64,000 nt of DNA, taken from NCBI GenBank assembly GCA_914767715.1, contig OU612068.1, forward strand, positions 4,712,001 through 4,776,000, given 5' to 3'. Shown here piece by piece: positions 38,401 through 53,373 of this stretch. The first letter of the stretch is position 1. Every line of letters begins with the position of its first letter. Both the position numbers and the translations under genes were made by a program. The notes under the pieces were generated by a model, which saw only the letters and a list, made by a program, of their open reading frames with translations, was not told where the DNA came from and searched no databases. This stretch comes from Membranipora membranacea. Taxonomy: Eukaryota > Bryozoa > Gymnolaemata > Cheilostomatida > Membraniporidae.

Positions 38401-41400
38401 TTTTAAAAACAACTCATAGTTTAACACAACTCAGAGCAAACAGTTGCATATCATATCAAGATCACACATGGAGAGTCACCTAAATCAGAACTTCATAAAA
38501 ACTACTTGGAGCTGAATTCTTCCAGTCCTCCCTCTCTTGGTCTTTCGATGGGTTACCCTGTTCCTAAATCGTTCATTGATGAAGGTATATGGTTACATCA
38601 AGTGCTGAAAGATTGGAATGAGACCTTTGACAAGGCCCATTCTTTCGCCATGAAACAATTACAATTGACGTGACAAATGAAAAGCCATCTCCACGGCCTT
38701 CACGGCTCCACACACATCATCTCATAAATCCCTTACTTGTAGTTTAGAGTCCGGGATTTTGGATGTTGGAACGGAAAAACAGCAAGAGGAAACAACTCTG
38801 ATCTCATTGAGCTCGTACACACTCTTCGACTCGGCAAATATCAATCAGCGCTGCTTGCTCAAATATTTATATCTTCCATACACCATATCTTTTAAGCTTT
38901 TTTGCCAATGTCTTTGATTTCTCAGCTTATGCTGAGAGCAACCCGAAGATAAAAAATAAAATGACTCACTCCTAAAGATAGAAAAACAGGTGGTTTCTGT
39001 CACACTAATTGAACCTAAAACCTTGTGGCGCAAATTCTATAGTATTTTTTATTCTATTCTATATTCTATTCTATAGTAAATTTCAGAGAACTCCAAAACT
39101 CATATAAGAAGTGAGGAAGATAATAAAAACCTGAGCAGTGCTATCTTTACACTAAAGGGGGGTTCCCCATGCCGACCAAGCCATCACGACACTGACATCG
39201 AATCAAAATTCTTTTTGCTCAAGCCTGTTGCAACCAATTAAAACCATTGTCATCAATGCGTGCTTATGTCCGCATATGTGAAATTATATTGTAATCTTGT
39301 TGCGACATCTGACGCTTCTAGCAACGTCAGAAGGGAAAGTATCAAACTTTTTTGTCATCAATCATATTTACCTGTCAACGTCTGAATATACCAAATATTC
39401 AAGCATCAACTTAATTACCTCAATGCCCTCTTGTCTCGAGGTCTTATCAGTTTGAAGGACTGTATTTTTGTAAGAACAATCAGACAAATATAAATCTTGG
39501 TATGACAATGTCATTTTCCCCTTTCCAGCAGGTGCTGGTTCGGCACATTCATGATATTATACTGACGCTGTTGCAACCTCAGAGTTATATATATAATAGT
39601 GTCACGTTTGCAATCAAATAGACTGACACCAGTCCCAGCTGTTCCTCGCCGGTTCGATCAGCAGATACAACCTAAGAGTGCAGATCTATTCGCTTGGTGT
39701 GTCACTGCTAACATTGGTACCTCTGCTGATCTTCCGAGCATCAATAGTGAAGTAAATTAAAGTGGTTGCTGGCTGAAAGTTGGCCTCAAACATTTTCAAC
39801 TCCTCAGGGTATAAGAACAAATTGATGTTGCACTGAGGATGCGACTGCTACAAGCATAAACATATGAATATTTATATGTTTATATGTTTATATCAAGGAG
39901 CAACAGCGCTCCCTGTTTCTCCTTGTTTATATGTTTGCTTGCGCTTGTACCTTAGTCATGCTAATGACAAACCTTATTTGGTTGGTCATATATGACTAAA
40001 CTAACACATTTACAATCAACGTCAGCACTTCAATTGGCAGGCCACAAAAAACTTGTACCTCTGCTGTAAGTTGGAGATCGTAATAAAAACTTCCATTTTT
40101 GCTATAGAAAAGTGCATCTTGGCTGAGTAGCCGTTGTCATATGTTTTTTTCTTCCTGGTAGAGGGAAATATAGAAAGGTGGTAAAAAATCTAAATGGGGC
40201 TTATTCTCTTTTTTTATAATAAGGAAAAAGGTAAATTATTGGGAAATAGTCTCTGCTTCTGGTTTCTGCTCTAAATAGACTAATGACTGATTGAGTTTGC
40301 TCTCTAAGACAATGAGGTCAGGGATGCATTTGTGTTTCCAATAGAGGAGTTAGATACGAAGTGAAATTTAGAAGAATCTTTATCCAATAATGGCAATTCA
40401 TACTTTTTATGGTCGCCAAGCCACAAGAATTCTGCCAGGGATAATGTTTAACCTGCAGGACGCTTTGACGCACAGACCTGTTATAGGCAGTTATGAGTAG
40501 GGTCCTCACTGCCAAAAACGTCAACATAAGTTCTGTCTTTGGCTTTATGTTTACAATTATGACCTGATAATCTGCTTGTCACGATGAGGTTTGCCAAATT
40601 TATAACTGTTTGTGAATATTATTGAATTTAAGTTGGCTTCAACAATTTTATTGAATCTACAATGATCCAATTGATTCCGTCTCTGAAGTCTGTCAGAAAA
40701 AAGTTGGCAACTTAATGGTGCAAATGTGTGACATTCCAAACCAATAAGCTTGTCGGCTTGCGCAATCATTTTGCAATGATTTCATTCATTGGAAATTTAG
40801 AAAATTATGTTAAAAATCACATTCATTTACAAATCGTTATGTATCACCATGATTCGCACATTTTTTATAACATTTTTCTAACCAGCCGACCACAATCACC
40901 AATTAGACTTTTGCAGAACAAAGGAGTTAATGACTGACAAAGGCGGAGAAAATAATCATCCAGAAAAATCCACTCTTAAGCTCAACTTGCAAACCACAAG
41001 ACATTGCAAGCTATGGATCAGACACAGTATTCGCCCTCAAATCATGTATCTACTTTAAACTCACTCCATCACCTCGCAACAAAAACAGACGAGCATTATG
41101 ATGTGATAAAAGGCAGTTTTCAGTGCAGGTAACTCATTTTTGCCAGACCACGTCAGACACCCAGAGTTTGGTTGTGTGCTGTTTGCACAGTATCGGCAAC
41201 CTAAAGACACCACAGACATCACTGAGGACTCCAACTATGTTTGATGCAGTGTACTCTGTGAGTAGCTCTTTTTACAGCAGAAAAAACCACAATGTTCCTG
41301 CTGCTGAAAATTCTCTCAGATGTAAGTAGACATCAGACCCTGGCTAGGCCTACAGCTCATGATGAAATTGTTAATGACATATGACAACCATGTTAACACA

Positions 41401-44400
41401 AGATGCTGCACGAGGAGGACCCACCTCTGTACATGAATCATCACAATTTTTCCTCACAGCATTCTGAGAATAATGTCTGTTGCAACTAAAAAACTAGAAA
41501 ACTGGTCATACCTGGAAAATCTTCAAGCGCTCTGTCTAACTAAGGAGGCACTCCTGTCACGTTGAGAGGAGTATCTTTGTGTTCCTTGAAATTGATTGTA
41601 GATTGATGAGATCACTCTTTGGTCGAACTCTGACAAATTTTTACCCAAAATGAATACATCTTCAAAAAATAGAAGATCACCAGATTCTGGTTACACACTC
41701 AGAAATTGGCAAAGATAGCAGACAGTCCACAATGAGAAAAGAAAATGACATGAACTTACGCTGAATGGTAATACAAACCTGTGCCAGGCTGTCACTACGC
41801 TGAACAGGTGCTCTGTCCCTACACAGAGAGCACCTGATTTGAGTGTCACCCATGGTGAGAGTAAGCTGCTGTCTGATTAAAGACATCGTTTCTCCAGCCA
41901 ATCAAACTATTTCTCCCATAAAAACTACACTGATGACGTTTAAACCTTGTAGAATTAGCCGGCTTACATGAGCTAAGACCCAAACGAACTTCGGTAGATT
42001 CAAATACCAATCCAATAAAGTGATATGGCAAATAAATCCTGTAGATTGTCACGGCATGTCAGCATGGTATGGTGCAGTGTACAAAAACTGGTGAAATGGG
42101 TATGCAGTCGCAGTAGTTGACAGTGTTATACGAACTTGCTGTATTGATACTGACTAGCTACTAAAGAAGCATAAACAATCTGCTTGTGAGATAAACAATC
42201 ACATCCTGTATACTGACGTACTATTAAAGTCATCTACATCCATTGCTCACACATATTATGCAGACTAGGCAGCAAACATCATAGAAAAGGATGAAAACCA
42301 AACACCTTATGCTGCCAAAGCTAAGTCTAAAGGCTTAATTCAAACGCCTAAAGAGCGCAAGCGTTACTCATCGAGAATAATCTGCAAACTTAAGCTAAGT
42401 CCGGTAAAACCAGAGGTGTTCTTTCCGAATGAAGCTCGTAATTGTAATCAGGGACAGCGAGGGTGGAACTTGGAAACATAAATGATAAGTTCAACAGAAG
42501 CGCCATCAAAACACTACAAATACCGAAACCAGAATGGGAGATGAAAACCTAAGATCAACCTACGCAACTTAACACTCATCCACAGGGGGGCCCAGCCAGG
42601 AATCAGTGATGATTGGCAGTATAAGACTGTTAACTACCCATTACAAGCACCATTAGGCAAATCATTACTATCCTAGAAATATGTGTGAGGAATGAGGAAA
42701 ACTTACCTATGCAGACAGAACTTTGCAGTGTTACTTGTCAAAGATGGAAAAAAACACGGTAGCAATGTTAACAGATAAGCGAATCGGCTCGAGTGACAAT
42801 CATTGCCTTGTAATAAGCGCTTGTCTTACATAGCGAGAACTTGATACATCCTACAGAGCACAAGTGTTGTTATTCAAATCCTCTAACAACAGCTTATAAT
42901 GCAAATCTACTCAGTTGCAGCAGCGATATTATGAGACTTCACTGACTATACCCTTCATATCAATGAACTGATTGTGCTATTTGTATTCGGTCAAAAGAGC
43001 TATTGAAATTTTCTTGTTTAATTCATTTGATTAAAACTGTTCGCTTGAGAGAAAGGATAAATAATTCCTGCGCCAACTATGCAGCAACTAGCTGTTCAGC
43101 GTGAGATATTTGTGACTATTAAAATATTTATTCAATTCATAAAATTCAATATCCATACGTTATTACACATTTTATATAATCGATGAATGCTAATTATGGT
43201 TGATAGACGGTAAAACATGGACAAAGATAATACTTTGAATGAAAAATGAGCACTTCCCTGGCGTGTTAAACATGGGTATGAAATCCCATGGCGCATGATA
43301 AAAAACAATAAAAAGGATATCATAGTATGTATGTGATACTGATACTGGAATAATTTAGAGATTGTCAAAGCACGTTATCCATAGCACCTTGATAAAATGG
43401 CAAATTAATGGCTTCATAATAATACTGGTATAGAAAAAAAGAGAGTTTGAACGCAATCGTTTTATAATCCATAGAATATTTCAGTGACTCTTGGTAGCCT
43501 TGAGGCCTCTCCGCTCATGTCACAGTGCTTGTATAGCCAGTCGATGTCTCTTATTACGATATTTCTGGATTTGCTGACTACTCTGAGAGCTGAACCATCA
43601 CTACTCTGACTGGATACGGAGCTTTTTGAGCTTTTTGAGCTTTTAGAGCTTTTAGAGCTTTTTGTGCTTTTAGAGCTTTTTGAGCTGACAATGCTCAATC
43701 TATCTGATGATACAGATAGTTGACTGTCCCTTTTGTTTGACTTATCGTCCTCTGCTTCTTCTATTCTGATCTCTGTCTTTGGTGTAATCTCGATTTCTGG
43801 TGTCCCGCTCAGAGTTATCTTCTCCTGAATAGTGTCTTCTTCATCAGACTCGGACTCTGCCTCGCTGTTGAGCCGAGCATTCTTTTCTGGTTTAGATTTA
43901 GTATACGAGTCCTGGCTTAGTCTGTAGTTGAGGCTTCTCTTAGCACTGGCTGATGGTACCAATCTGAAAACAGGCAAAGGAAAATTAATATTTTGGTAAT
44001 GATAACATATTTTTATTATCTCACTGTCTATTTGGGTTTTACTCCTTCAATTGTTTTAATTTCAAGCAATAAGTGTGAAGTTGAGACTTAACGACATGAT
44101 AAAGATTCTTACCTGCATTTTTGTCCGTCACATTCTAGTTCCATATCTGATAGAGTGAGACGATTAGACTGTTGTTCTTTTCTGTTAGCCCGCTTTTCCT
44201 CGGATATAAGACGCTTCACTGAGGAGCGTTTCCTTTGAGAGCCTGCGCGCCCCTTATCAGATACCATGGTATGGGACTGGTATACTTGTACAATGTCCCT
44301 TGCCAGAGTGTCATAAGTATAATCTGCTGATGAATTGTTGTTTCCCATTTTAGATTTATTAGTTTAGGATGAGCTTAAAATTTGTTGTTCTGCTGGTTTG

Positions 44401-47400
44401 CTTGCAAATGTTTGAATGGTATCTCTTAGTTTACCAACCCGTATTTATATGAGAATTATCGAGGGTATGACCAACATCATGACAGAAACACGTGATTGTT
44501 AGAGCGTGAACCAATATGAACTTTCCATAGAGCAATGCTATAGTGCAATACAGCGGAATGTCGCAATTATTAAAGCTGGTTGTTTACCATTAACTTTGCC
44601 CCCCATTACATATAATATTGTTCCTGCTAAGAGTGGAATGACTTGTATATGAATAATATAGATTTCATCAGGACACATATCACATGAGGGTTCATTCACA
44701 CCCAATATAAGAGACACAAGTATTCAATTCAATAATACATCCTAATGCAATTGTTGAATTCCCCAAGGCAATTTGTCAGAAATGTGTAAATGGTACAAAT
44801 TAGTCACTCATGAGGCTTCAAATTGAGGACAGGGTCAAGAATAAACAACGCGCACGGAAAATAGCCTTAAAACAAAAGGTAACCTGAAGCTACCCGTACG
44901 TGTAACAAAGAGAAATCACTGACCCTGTCCACAGACCAGCGTGATATCAGTTATTTACTCTCTACTTCAACATCGGTCAAAAGGTCTCAAAGTAAACAAA
45001 ACCACATGTCACTGCCACAAAACAAAGGCCCTCTCAACAAAACAAACAAATAAACACGACAGCGAAGTGAAACAAGGAAATCAATGATATCAGCGCCATG
45101 ATACATCACAAGATACAACTCCCATAAACTGTGATACATCACAAGATAGAACTCCCATAAACCGTCATTCATCAGTCAACAAATATTTAATTATCATGTC
45201 CGAAAGTGCAGAATTCCTACATAACATCTGCTCTGATTCCTCGTCAAACCAAAAAACAAACATGGAAAATATGTGCTGGTGAATTCCACAATACCAGTGG
45301 GGAATCAGTGCATCACGATATCGGCCAGGTTCCCTGTGCCATTACTGGCTGTACAATGGTACCATAAAACAGAAGGTCTATATGTCCATTTGAAGTTAAA
45401 CACAGCCAAACCAGACATCAATGCGCGGAAACAATATTGAAACCCCTTTTCCCTCTTCTGGATAACCTAACCAGAACACAATGGTGATAGAATTATCTCA
45501 GTGAGTAAACTGTGCAATCATATAGGTTTTGGGGAAGCTATTTTATTTTTTATGAAAAAGCACATTAATTATGTAAATAAATGTGTCATTAGATGATGAT
45601 GATGATTTTATTTTATTCCCGCCAGGCCATAATCAAGATAAATGAGAAAGGGAAAGGGAGATTTACTTAGTACAGAAAACACAGGTGAGGAATGATCCAA
45701 GTTTATATTGGATTTTTCCGAACTCTACAGCATAAAGAGACACGCTTGGCAGCCATGACTTAATTCTTTTATACCATATATCATGCAATACCATTTACCA
45801 ATACAAGAAGTTCACAAGGAGCAATGACGGTAAACGCCAAGGGAGAGAGGGAATAATGTTTGGTCCTGAATATTTTTTTAATTGAATACCATTGCCAACT
45901 TTTGATATTACAGATCATTAACCAAACATGAAGCCTGTTATATAAATCAACCTCATACCTAGAACTTATCAACCTTGCCAAGTCTGAGAATGGGAAACAT
46001 TTACTATCCTAGATTTGCAAGATTAGAAAATATCAAACAAATAATTAAAGAGTTTGCCAACTATCGTCACAGGTAAACTCTTACAACTTTCACCTAAATA
46101 ACATATCGCAGACTGTACAAGACATTGGCACCATTAAACTGCAAGATGTATAACATTAAATTTCAATATAATTGATGGATGGAAGAGAAGCGTATGTTTG
46201 ATCAGCCGGAAGGCTGTGATGATAACAAATTGGCAACCTGTTTACTGTTTACTGCTGCAGCATACTCTATAATTCAATCAACATAAACACCGACCAGACG
46301 ATAATCCCCAGGAAGACAAAGTTACACCACAATCTGCGCAAAGAATCAGAGCATAGAGTCAGAGTGAGGAGTCAGAGATAGGGTTGTTGACTATGATATA
46401 AACTGGCGCAAGCGAGGAAACCTGTTATTAAAGTGAGGATAACACGCTGTTATCTATTGGTCAACTACCAATTTATATGTCAAGCAGCTTTAGACCAAAA
46501 CACTGTTTTACAACCAGAATGATTGCTCAACAAATCTAAAAGTGAGATGTAGAAACACATTGCGATAAAACAGCGGTTCTGCCGGCAAAATATCTTTAGC
46601 CATTAAATTTACCGGCCGATGTGATGCAGTTTCCGAAGTATGGCTAGACATTGGAACAAAGCACGATTTGCTCGGTCATACCTTTGTGCTTGTCCAGGAT
46701 ACTTAGCTTACAAAAATATTATTCAGATCACAGAGTATAACTTGATTTGTGCAATGAGTCTGTACATGGTATAAACATGTCCCCAGTAGATAGACTAAGT
46801 CCGCCCGCACCAGGAAAACAACAGGCTGTATGACATCACTGCTAGGAGACCGAGATGACAACACAGGACAATTAGTGCTAACAGATTCAATCGTGCCGGA
46901 CCCTAAACTGTAAACTCAGCAATAAAAATCAAATCACTCATCGGAAAACATACTTCAGTGAGACTATCGGTGACAACATCAAAACACTGCCTCATCTTCA
47001 TATCCAGTCATGTGACCTGAGCCGAATTATTCACTAATCAAAATATTTCGATCACACCTAGCACTCATCACTTCCTAGGCACTGATTCTAGCCATAGTTA
47101 TTTATAGCATATTTGGTAATTTCGATTGCTAATTTAGGCTCCTAAGAGTACGCTGTGACCTAGGGGTGCACTGATTCTTGCTCAAAACCAAATACAAATC
47201 TATGCAGTTATTGACTGAAAGCTAGATCCAAACTTAGATGAAGACATCCACGGGCGAATTATTGGTAGGATTTAGAGTAAAAGTGTATATTTTGGCTCAA
47301 ATCTCACATCTTAACTATGAGGAAACAAGCTACGCTCCTGCAGTAACCTGTAAATGTCTGAATGTGACGGTTGGGTGAGATGAACGGTATCTGTGGCAAG

Positions 47401-50400
47401 ATAAGATCGGAATGTCTCGCAATCTTACAAAAGGAAAGAGGGTCAAGAAAGACATTAACTTATTAGTGTGATTATACATATAGGAGTGAGGAGGGAATCC
47501 CTCCAGATCATAAATCCGGAATTCCAGCAAAGTGTTTGTTATTAATTGTTGAAATCAGAAAGCACTAACTAACCTGGGCATGAGTAAGGGAATTCCTTAG
47601 TGAAGGTCGGGAGTTGTGTCTCTTACTCTCCTGGTCATGTGATTGATGATATGACTGTTCTGTATCTGTGAGTGGAGAAGGTGACAGTGGATCATATGGG
47701 AGCACCTGCTGGAAAATAGGCAAGAAGATGATGGTTTTATTTGACCTACATAACTAGATTGTTTCTGCAGCAACAACAATAGAGAATGGAAAACATTTCA
47801 TAGTTATTTCCTTTGCCGTAATGTACTGTAATGAACTAAAAACCTTCTGGTGAATTAAAAAAGTGTAAGAGCAGGAAAGGCATATATGTATTTGCGTGAT
47901 TGTCAGAAGACCTCTTGTTTTAAAAATTTCATTTCGTTTCAATTACTTTCCTTTGGAATATTGGTATCAACGTATCTCTGAAATATATTTTATAAGTAAG
48001 TACATAGCATTCAAATTTGGATAATCTTCACTTTGGTTGGCCTTTCTATTCATTTCCTTTTCCAGAAATCATTCGTAAACTGATTATGACAGTCAATAAT
48101 TTGCATTGAGTAAAAAACATTAACTGAATAAACCAACTGTTTTTATTTTCTTGCTCCAAACAACACAGCCCAACCTAATTTTCAGAACAGCCTTTTCCTT
48201 ATCGGTTCAAAACTTACAAAATTTATTTTTCTCAGAAAAAAACTTCTGCCAAAAACAATTGCCCGAGACCCTGAATCACTGTGCCCAATATGAGGAACAG
48301 AATTTCTTCCTGGGTATCAGATTCTTGGAAAGTTGAGACAATCATATGAGTTTCTGCCATTGATGGATTCATATGGATCATATACAGAAATGGCGAACTG
48401 TCAAATGTGCAATACTCTGTAACCAAAGTTGCATTAGTCAGTCTCGTTAACATTATTTATTGATTTTCATATATTTATTTTTCCTTTCCTTACTCAAGGG
48501 GCTTCTTTTTAGCATTATTGTGCATCAAGTGAAAAATTTTGATTTCATATAAACATTTCTGGAGAGAGGCTTTTTAAATTAAGCGAACAAACAAACCCGG
48601 ATAATACATGATCTGATGTAAGGATGACTTAACATTTTCAATCCATTTGTTAACCTCAATAAATATTAAAGTTTGTTTTCGAAATGGTTGCATTCTGAAA
48701 TGGTAATTCCGTGCATACCTTGACAATGATTTCTATGTTATTATTCAAAAACATCACTCAAAACAATTAACTGGGTGATTAAAGAGCTCCAACAATTAAA
48801 AGGTGTCAAGTTATTAAAAGCAGATGAGTTATTGATGTTCCTTATTTTTAATTTTCATCGTCATCATGGGCATCTGCCAGGTGGATGATGACTAACATCA
48901 TTTTTTTCAAGGCCACTTTTTCAAGGGTAAATACCACTCATTAGAATCATTCATGCCACCAATTTTCAGAATAGCTATCCCAGGAGTTCAATTAAACAAC
49001 CATTTAGACAACAAAATTCCACAGGCAGTTTTTCTACTCTGTATTTTTATCCATGGTCTTCTATTCATGTTAACCCATCCGGGCTGGATAAGCAAAACAA
49101 AATTTTATTATATTTTCGAATTAGATGATTTCAATTTTCTCATTCAGTATACATATATACTGAGAGGTGTTTGACCAAAAGGATGTATGACCTCATCGGT
49201 GTTTAGAATTTGCCATCTCACAAATCGAAAAATCACTAAATTATAATTCCAATAATCATTCGATTTTCTGAAATTTCCCAATTTCAAAATCAAAATGCTC
49301 TAATGATTCTACAAGTTTTGGAAAGGTTGTTCAATTCTGTGAACGTTTCATCTTGTAGGGTAAGTGGAACCAAAGGTTCCGTAAGGCTACCTGATTTTCA
49401 GAGAAAATTTTGAGTTCTTTTCTCTCTCCCAGTTCGCAGGGGGTTCCCAGCATTATCGGAGTTGCATGCACCACAAGCTGCTGGCTTTGTTGCACAGGAG
49501 TTCCAAGCATCACCGGTGTAGCGTGCACCATATCAATTCCCACTGTCAAATCCTCAACAAATTCTGAGGGGTTTTTAGGCGTAGATTGATCCTTTTTACG
49601 ATCCAGAGTGCGTATTATTTCATCGTCTTCGCTGTCAGAGCGGTGAACAGAGTTAAGAGGGTGCTCTATGTGGTGAGTATTGACAGGTGATTGCATAGCA
49701 GGTGATTTGAGTAGGTCCGCTGGGGGCGGTGGCAGGTCCTCTGTGTTTGGCATAGTACGGGTGTCATAAGGCTGGAAGTCTGGTGACTGAATATATGGGA
49801 GGTCTTTTCTCAGGCCAAGCTGATAATCAACAACAGCAGGAGAATCAATAAACCTCTCGTCGTCCCCGATAGATTGGTCAGTGATATCGAATACATCAGG
49901 CTGTGATGACATTGTGACATCAGCTATTTCACTGCTCTCTGTGTGGTCCTCGGTGACACTCATCCAGCTCTGTGTGGGGTCCTCTGCATCAAACACGCCG
50001 CTGTTGTTCATCTTGTGCAGAGCCTCTTCCTGGCTGTAGATTCTGAAAGCAGAGTTACCTCGATGGTGGTTTAGGACCTCAACACTTTTGGACCTCTCAT
50101 CAAACGTGTCTGTAGACGCAAGGGAGTCAATAAATTCTTTGACATCGGATGGCATAGACTTGGTTCTCCAGAGTTCTTTACGCCTATAATGTGGGGGCGG
50201 TGGGCAATACACCTCATCTTCTAGTATATTTTCCTCACTGATACTGACTGATGACAGAACTCTCTTTAGCCTGTGGTGAAGTGGTTCGTTAGTCCTCCTG
50301 TGAGGAGACCTGAATTCCAAACTCGTATCTACAAAAGATCATTTTTAAAATTTTTCTTGATAATGAAGTTTATAACAGATAACAGACTCCTTTTCAGTTC

Positions 50401-53309
50401 AATTCAGGATCTTCCTGCTGGATAAGTGGTTGTTTTGATTTTTGAAATTTGCACAATTATTACATTAATTATGATTATGCCACTGTCATTTTGTGTTGCT
50501 ATTTGTGATTCCTTTCCTGGTTTTCATTCCTCAACCTCGGAGTTGAGCCAAAGTATCGGATTATGATGAGCAGTTTTGAGAATATTCAAGGTTAGACAAC
50601 AATGGCTTTCGATTCATTCATGATATTTGCTGCGGTTAAAATCTTGGCTGGTTTAGTTTGTTAGTGTAGAGCTCAAGGCTGCATTATTGGCTTCTTACAG
50701 AAGTGGGATGCTAGAGCATGATATTGATAAAATTCGATGCACGTCAAATACTGAATAAATTATCTTGATATGGACTATGAAATATATAGTTATCGATGTC
50801 AAACTCACATGACTATTGAGTTATGAGGTGTTGTTCTATGCACCATCATTATTGTTAAAAGTGAAATATCAGGATTTTGGCTCATGAGCTGATGCAAAAG
50901 TTATTACTGTATAAAATTAAATCATTAAATTAATATTCTATAATTTTGTTTTCCATGTTTATGTTATAACATCCTCTTGGCTATCACAAGCTGTTGTTAT
51001 ACTACCTCATGGCTGCCAAAAGGCAAATCAACATCAGCATTAGTCCTAGATAGTCAACTCTGGCGTGGGGCTGATATGGAAATATCTGCATGAGATTGCG
51101 CAACATGGGTTATGCATGGCCTGTAGAAAAGCATGTTATGGCCTGTTATGGTAGAAACATAGGAAGCATTATTGTGATGTCTAAAAATGTACCATCAAAT
51201 ATGTAAAACAGCTTTCAACAATGCGTTTCTACAATTAATTTGTTTGATTTAAGAGGTAACCATTTAATACCCCAAACCTATTTTCAGTGGAGTGTTGATG
51301 TCATGTGCAGTAATATTGATCTTGTTACATTATTGGGTACATCCTGGTGATTATCAGAGTAAAAGTGCTTTAACTATGTTAACATTATTACAAAAGTAGG
51401 TAAAAAATAAAACTCAAATATACACAAGAAAAGGAAAAATTCTCGCTACTTGCATTCGAATCATTTGGTATATGGGGTAAACCTTCATCATCTTGATTAT
51501 TGAGTTCCATAAAAATGATTGCAACCTGAATTGAGAGTTTATTGATGTTATCTCAAATTTTTTGCTTCCTATTTTCTGTAGGCTGGAAAGTTCTAAAATG
51601 TTGCTACTGCCAACTCATATATAATAGCATTACAAATATTATTTAAATTTAATTAAAAGTCCCGAACTGACTTACCTAAGGAGTTTTGTTCAGCTGATTT
51701 GTGTAGCCCGAGAACTTGACGCATGGAATCTCTAAATGTCTCGTGGTTATCGATATCGTTCATATCCACCTCCTCAGCCAGCATAGTAGATGACATGGAC
51801 CTCGCTCTACTCAGTAAGAAAGTCTCCGATTTACTTCTGTTCTCAGCAGATAAAAATGAGCGACATGCACGGTTGTAGTCAGAAGGTTCTCGAGCGCTAG
51901 AACAACAAGATAAAAAATAATTACTGTAACATTACAATCTCATGTAATATTTTTGACGACTTTACCAATCCTGATTTCTCTCTCTTCGTTTCTGGCAGGC
52001 AATGGTAAACATTACTTGGGATATCTTTTCTGCAAAATAAAGCCTTCATACAGAAGTTGCACATTCATTCGATTTATGTACTGCACAGAGTACTGAATTG
52101 AAAGGGACTCTTTCATTTTCCTAGAGAGATGGCGAAAAATTCCAGAGATGCTCATGAAAAATTATATGTGTCAAATGTTGAATATATAATTTAGACATGG
52201 AAGATGATAGATTGAGTTAGCCATGTCAAAATCGGATGACTATTGAGTTGATTCTGCATCATCATTATTGTTAAATATTAGGATTTAGGATCTGGAGCCG
52301 ACGCATAAAGTGCTATTATTGTATAAATTTAAATCAATAAATTAAAATTCTATACTTTCGGACATATTTGTGATTATTTCCTACTGGTTACCATAATTTG
52401 GCAAAATGCAAATCAGCATCAGTATGTCTCAGATAATGAACTCTTGCGTTGAGCTGAAATAAAAATATCAGTGATTGCGTAAAAGGTTGGTCTTAATTTT
52501 AGTAATAAATCCCATTAATGTGATGTATGCTTATGTAAACCCTTAAAAAACATGTCATTAGGATGAGTAAAGGTTAGCTTGCAAAAAGTTTTCCCGTTTC
52601 CAGGATGTGCAGAAGGGCGATCACTGTTCCTCTTGCTGATACTTTATTACTTCATTATTATAAAACAAATACACTTGAAGAGTAGGTTTTCTCTAGAGTT
52701 ACATTTTGTTACCTGCATTTGATCAAGGAGTTAGATCTAATCTGAGCCCCCCCCCCCCCCCCGGGCGAGAGAGTTAGAGTTAGAGTGTCCAACTCCTTGA
52801 TTTGATCAACCTCTTATATGGATGAAAACTTCATTGTCTCAATTTGTTGAATTGAGATTTTATTCTGGTTCCGATCCACGAATGTTTTTGATTGCCATTC
52901 CGGCTCAAATTGTCAAAAGTTCTGAAATTTATAGTCGGCATAAAATTTACGCTATCTCTGACTGGACTCTGACTGGACCGTTGACAATTTACCATAGAAT
53001 AAATTAGATAAGCAAGATAAGAAAGCTGAGATTTACACTGTTAAAAGGAGAGAATGAATGATTTTTTTCTGTGAATTGGGTACCAGCTACTTATATATTA
53101 TAAGCTTGCTTGCTTGCTTATTGGAGGTAGAGAAAACGTTGCCTGATGTGCCTACCATAGACGTAAAAGACTTAGTATATTAAGTCTATGGTGCCTACAT
53201 ACAACATTGGTTGTGCCCACATTCAAAATCAGGTTTTTTCCAAAATGTATAAAAATATCAAATCAAAATGTCCGAACTTGGTATTTCTTCTGAGTTGATT
53301 CAAAGAATC

Positions 53310-53373
<64 letters not shown>

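Noticed and set aside
39640-39670. GGTTCGATC resembling a tRNA B box
   Set aside because: No A box or cloverleaf pairing at the right distance.
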